Source: Ramlibacter algicola
Lineage (GTDB): Bacteria > Pseudomonadota > Gammaproteobacteria > Burkholderiales > Burkholderiaceae_C
Reading direction: 5' to 3'
Assembly (NCBI RefSeq): GCF_016641735.1
Contig: NZ_JAEDAO010000001.1
Location: 3,534,001-3,598,000 of the forward strand
DNA length: 64,000 nt
A program made the position numbers and the translations under genes. The notes beneath the pieces were generated by a model. It was not told where the DNA came from and made no database searches. It was given only the letters and a program-made list of their open reading frames with translations. Of this stretch, positions 61,549-64,000 are shown piece by piece (position 1 is the stretch's first letter; each line of letters opens with the position of its first letter).

Positions 61549-62178
61549 TCAGCGATTGGGGTTGGCGGCCAGGGCGGGTGCGTTCGGCACCACGACGCCC
61601 ATGGAGATGACGTAGCGCAGCGCCTCGTCGACGCTCATCTTCAGCTCGACGCAGTCGTCGCGACGCAGCATGACGAAGTAGCCGCCGGTGGGGTTGGGCG
61701 TGGTCGGCACGTAGACGCTGACGAAGTCACCGGCGCCCAGGTGGCTGGCCACGTCACCACCGGGCGAGCCGGTGACGAACGCGATGGTCCAGACGCCGGG
61801 GCGCGGCCACTGCACGAGCACGGCGGTGCGGAACGCATTGCCGCCCGGCGAGAACAGCGTGTCCGAGACCTGCTTGACGCTGGAGTAGATGGAGCGCACC
61901 ACCGGGATGCGGTGCAGGACGGCGTCGCCCCACTCCACCACCTTGCGGCCGATGAAGTTGCTGGTGACGGCGCCGACCAGCAGCAGGATGGCCAGCGCCA
62001 GCAGCACGCCCAGGCCGGGGATGCGGAACCCGAGCAGGTGCTCGGGCTGCCAGGACCCCGGCAGGATCAGCAGCGTCTGGTCGAGGGTGCCGACGATCCA
62101 CTGCAGCACCCACAGCGTGATCGCCAGCGGTGCGATGACGAGCAGGCCGGCAAACAGCCAACGGCGGAGTGCGGCCAT
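61549..62178 (-). CDS. DUF502 family membrane protein
   Basis: This 209-residue inner-membrane protein has two N-terminal helices ([24 protein letters not shown] and [25 protein letters not shown]). A conserved soluble domain follows: [26 protein letters not shown], then [21 protein letters not shown]. The family is of unknown function. It is flanked by fmdB (19 nt upstream) and aspS (46 nt downstream), an order conserved in Burkholderiales. Confidence 0.9.
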   Translation of the reverse strand: MAALRRWLFAGLLVIAPLAITLWVLQWIVGTLDQTLLILPGSWQPEHLLGFRIPGLGVLLALAILLLVGAVTSNFIGRKVVEWGDAVLHRIPVVRSIYSSVKQVSDTLFSPGGNAFRTAVLVQWPRPGVWTIAFVTGSPGGDVASHLGAGDFVSVYVPTTPNPTGGYFVMLRRDDCVELKMSVDEALRYVISMGVVVPNAPALAANPNR

Positions 62179-62197
62179 GCGGTGTCGTCGCTTCCGG

Positions 62198-62545
62198 TCA
62201 GTGGCAGGCGCAGGCGCCGCCGCAACCGCCGGCCGATGCCGACGGCGTGTCCGACTTGGACGTGCTGGCGCCGCCCTCGGCCGGCTTGGAATCGCCGGAG
62301 GTGGATTCGGCGGGCTTGCTGTCCGACTTGGCGTCCGCCTTGGTGGACGACGTCGACGACGCGTTGTTGCGGAAGTCGGTGACGTACCAGCCGGAGCCCT
62401 TGAGCTGGAAGCCGGGGGCCGTGAGTTGCTTGCCGAACGATTCCGCCCCGCACGCGGGGCAGGTGGTCAGGGGCGCGTCCGAGATCTTCTGCAGGACATC
62501 CTTGGCATGGCCGCAGGAGCCGCATTTGTAGGCGTAAATGGGCAT
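62198..62545 (-). CDS. FmdB-type zinc ribbon protein with Cys-rich tail
   Basis: This 115-residue protein has an N-terminal FmdB/CxxC zinc ribbon (MPIYAYKCGSCGHAKDVLQK, then TTCPACG; four cysteines). The middle (~60-100) is a low-complexity Ser/Lys/Asp linker, and the protein ends GGCGGACACH, with three more cysteines and a histidine that could bind metal. The family is named for its link to formamidase genes but has no fixed role. The ATG at 62545 starts the canonical MPIYAYKC. A strong -10 lies ~38 nt upstream. Confidence 0.88.
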   Translation of the reverse strand: MPIYAYKCGSCGHAKDVLQKISDAPLTTCPACGAESFGKQLTAPGFQLKGSGWYVTDFRNNASSTSSTKADAKSDSKPAESTSGDSKPAEGGASTSKSDTPSASAGGCGGACACH

Positions 62546-62582
62546 GGCGAGGACTGGAAAAGGATGGGATGCAAAGCCTTCA

Positions 62583-62610
62583 ATTATAGGCGGCGCGCCC
62601 CACTCCAACC
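62583..62610 (-). promoter_or_regulatory. Probable sigma-70 promoter of fmdB-DUF502-aspS
   Basis: A perfect TATAAT (62583-62588, minus strand) stands 38 nt upstream of the fmdB ATG, with a weak -35 GGTTGG (62605-62610) at 16 nt spacing. It lies in the 88 nt between the symporter gene and fmdB. Confidence 0.6.
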
Positions 62611-62633
62611 CCGGCGACCCGGGCTGGGCCGGC

Positions 62634-64000
62634 TCAGGCCACCATGCTGTGCGCCCGCGGCTCCTTGCGGTTGCGCAGCCGCTGCGGTGCCAGCGAGCCT
62701 GCCACCATGCCCACGATGGCCGCCAGCAGCCCGGCGAGCTGCCCCGGGAACAGCTGGCTGAGGGGCTCGTTGATCTGCGGGAAGAACAGCACCCAGGTGC
62801 CCACGCCCAGCACGATCGACGTGACCGCGCCCTGGGTGCTGGAGCGGCTCCAGTAGAGGCCGAAGACGAGCGGCACGAACGCGCCGACGAGGGTCACCTG
62901 GTAGGCGGCCGAGACCAGGTCGTAGATCGGCGTGCCCTTCATCGCGATGGCGTAGGCCAGCACGATGGCGGTGAAGGCGACGATGGTCACGCGCATGGCC
63001 AGCAGCTGCTGGCGGTCCGACATGTGCGGCCGCAGGTTCTTCAGGATGTTCTCGACGAAGCTGGTCGAGGGCGCGAGCAGCGTCGCGGACGACGTGCTCT
63101 TGATGGCCGACAGCAGCGCGCCGAAGAACAGGATCTGCATCACCAGCGGCATCTTGGTCAGCACGAAGGTGGGCAGCAGGCGCTGGTAGTCGTTCTTGGC
63201 CAGCTCCATCGCCTGGTCGCCCATCACGACCACGGCGCTGGCGACGACGAACATCGGGACGAAGGCGAACAGGATGTAGCTGAAGCCGCCGATCATGGCG
63301 CCGTTGCGCGCCGTGCGTTCGTCCCGCGCGGACATCACGCGCTGGAACACGTCCTGCTGCGGGATGCTGCCCAGCATCATGGTCAGGCCGGCGCCGATGA
63401 ACATCGCGATGTCGGTGAACGTCGGCGGCGGCAGGAACGTGAAGAGCTCCCTGGACTTCGCCATCGACATCACGACGTCCGCCCCGCCGGCCAGGTCGCT
63501 GGCGAAGAACGCGATGATGGACAGGCCCACCACCAGCACGATCATCTGGATGAAGTCGGTCCAGGCGATGGCCAGGAAGCCGCCGATCACCACGTAGACC
63601 AGCACCGCCAGCGTGCCGACGATCATGCCGGTCGTCTCGGACATCGCCCCGTTGGTGAGGACCGAGAACACCAGCCCGAGCGCCGTGATCTGCGCCGCCA
63701 CCCAGCCCAGGTAGCTGAGGATGATGGCGACCGAGCAGAAGACCTCGATGCCGCGGCCGTAGCGCGCGCGGTAGAAGTCGCCGATCGTCAGCAGGTTCTG
63801 CCGGTACAGCTTGGTGGCGAAGAACGCGCCGACCAGGATCAGGCAGGTGCCCGCGCCGAACGGGTCCTCCACGATGGCGTTCAGGCCGCCCTGCACGAAC
63901 TTGGCCGGGATGCCCATCACCGTCTCGGCGCCGAACCAGGTCGCGAAGGTCGTGGTGATCACCATCGCCAGCGGCAGGCTGCGGCCGGCGACCGCGAAGT
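62634..64000 (-). CDS. Sodium:solute symporter family (SSS) transporter (5' end cut by window)
   Basis: About 455 codons are visible; the gene begins beyond the right edge. The first visible residues FAVAGRSLPLAMVITTTFATWFGAE are the SSS signature around helix one. About eleven further membrane segments follow, including the sodium-site region GALLSAIKSTSSATLLAPSTSF and ends at EPRAHSMVA. SSS carriers move proline, pantothenate, acetate or sugars with sodium; the substrate is not visible. The open frame inside 62634-63965 is only part of the coding region. Confidence 0.9.
   Translation of the reverse strand, partial: FAVAGRSLPLAMVITTTFATWFGAETVMGIPAKFVQGGLNAIVEDPFGAGTCLILVGAFFATKLYRQNLLTIGDFYRARYGRGIEVFCSVAIILSYLGWVAAQITALGLVFSVLTNGAMSETTGMIVGTLAVLVYVVIGGFLAIAWTDFIQMIVLVVGLSIIAFFASDLAGGADVVMSMAKSRELFTFLPPPTFTDIAMFIGAGLTMMLGSIPQQDVFQRVMSARDERTARNGAMIGGFSYILFAFVPMFVVASAVVVMGDQAMELAKNDYQRLLPTFVLTKMPLVMQILFFGALLSAIKSTSSATLLAPSTSFVENILKNLRPHMSDRQQLLAMRVTIVAFTAIVLAYAIAMKGTPIYDLVSAAYQVTLVGAFVPLVFGLYWSRSSTQGAVTSIVLGVGTWVLFFPQINEPLSQLFPGQLAGLLAAIVGMVAGSLAPQRLRNRKEPRAHSMVA

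Overview
The window is very GC-rich, gene-dense bacterial chromosome. Gene content and order point to a betaproteobacterium of the order Burkholderiales, most likely family Comamonadaceae (Ramlibacter- or Variovorax-like). The clues are the order fmdB / DUF502 / aspS / nudB, the order dapF / DUF484 / xerC, a DksA with only one zinc-finger cysteine and a long Lys/Ala/Pro tail beside a CobW-type GTPase and hslVU, and a class A RNase P RNA gene. The genus is an inference; no 16S rRNA or other marker is present.

Layout. 1-5.3 kb, mostly stress and proteostasis on the minus strand: hslU (cut by the left edge), hslV, a large double-STAS protein, dksA and a COG0523 metal GTPase. 5.4-16.2 kb: rlmI, a 7TMR-DISM/degenerate GGDEF membrane protein, the dapF-DUF484-xerC operon, an AhpD-like protein, a Nudix/metallo-beta-lactamase fusion, rnpB, an FAD oxidoreductase, a ProQ-domain protein and a small secreted unknown. 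16.2-25.7 kb: htpX, the coupled pyrC-NYN-DUF3025 genes, then acidic amino acid use (a LysR regulator, aspA, and the gltIJKL ABC transporter). 25.7-33.7 kb: two acetyltransferases, a phosphoesterase, nadA/nadC, a thioredoxin-like protein, a lipoprotein, gpsA/secB/grxC/rhodanese and gpmA. 33.8-38.3 kb: the ctpA protease, an E1-like adenylyltransferase and an AsmA protein. 38.5-44 kb: an envelope/stress block with a divergent response regulator and CHASE3 histidine kinase, YqjD/YqjE-like membrane proteins, two BON proteins and a zinc peptidase. 44.1-59.5 kb: DNA-end repair and lipid genes, interrupted by a 5.3 kb segment. 59.6-64 kb: aspS, DUF502, fmdB and a sodium:solute symporter cut by the right edge.

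The most unusual structure is a pair of 275 bp elements at 46597-46871 and 51575-51849. They lie in opposite orientation and differ at about 14 positions in my hand alignment. Each has terminal inverted repeats of roughly 30 bp and nested internal palindromes. Between them lie a SulP transporter and a three-gene glycosyl-transfer operon (GT2, GT-C-like, GtrA). The segment separates the Lhr-like helicase from the ligase and exonuclease genes it normally accompanies, so it looks inserted, and the inverted copies could in principle let it flip.

Other points of interest are a BLUF blue-light sensor directly behind folE, a second dispersed foldback repeat family (19755-19868 and 59579-59684), a perfect in-frame 21 bp tandem duplication in the response regulator, and long runs of genes overlapping by 4 nt, including nudB-EEP-clsB-exonuclease-ligase. 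Most of the window is ordinary core genome. No tRNA, CRISPR array, transposase gene or prophage was seen.
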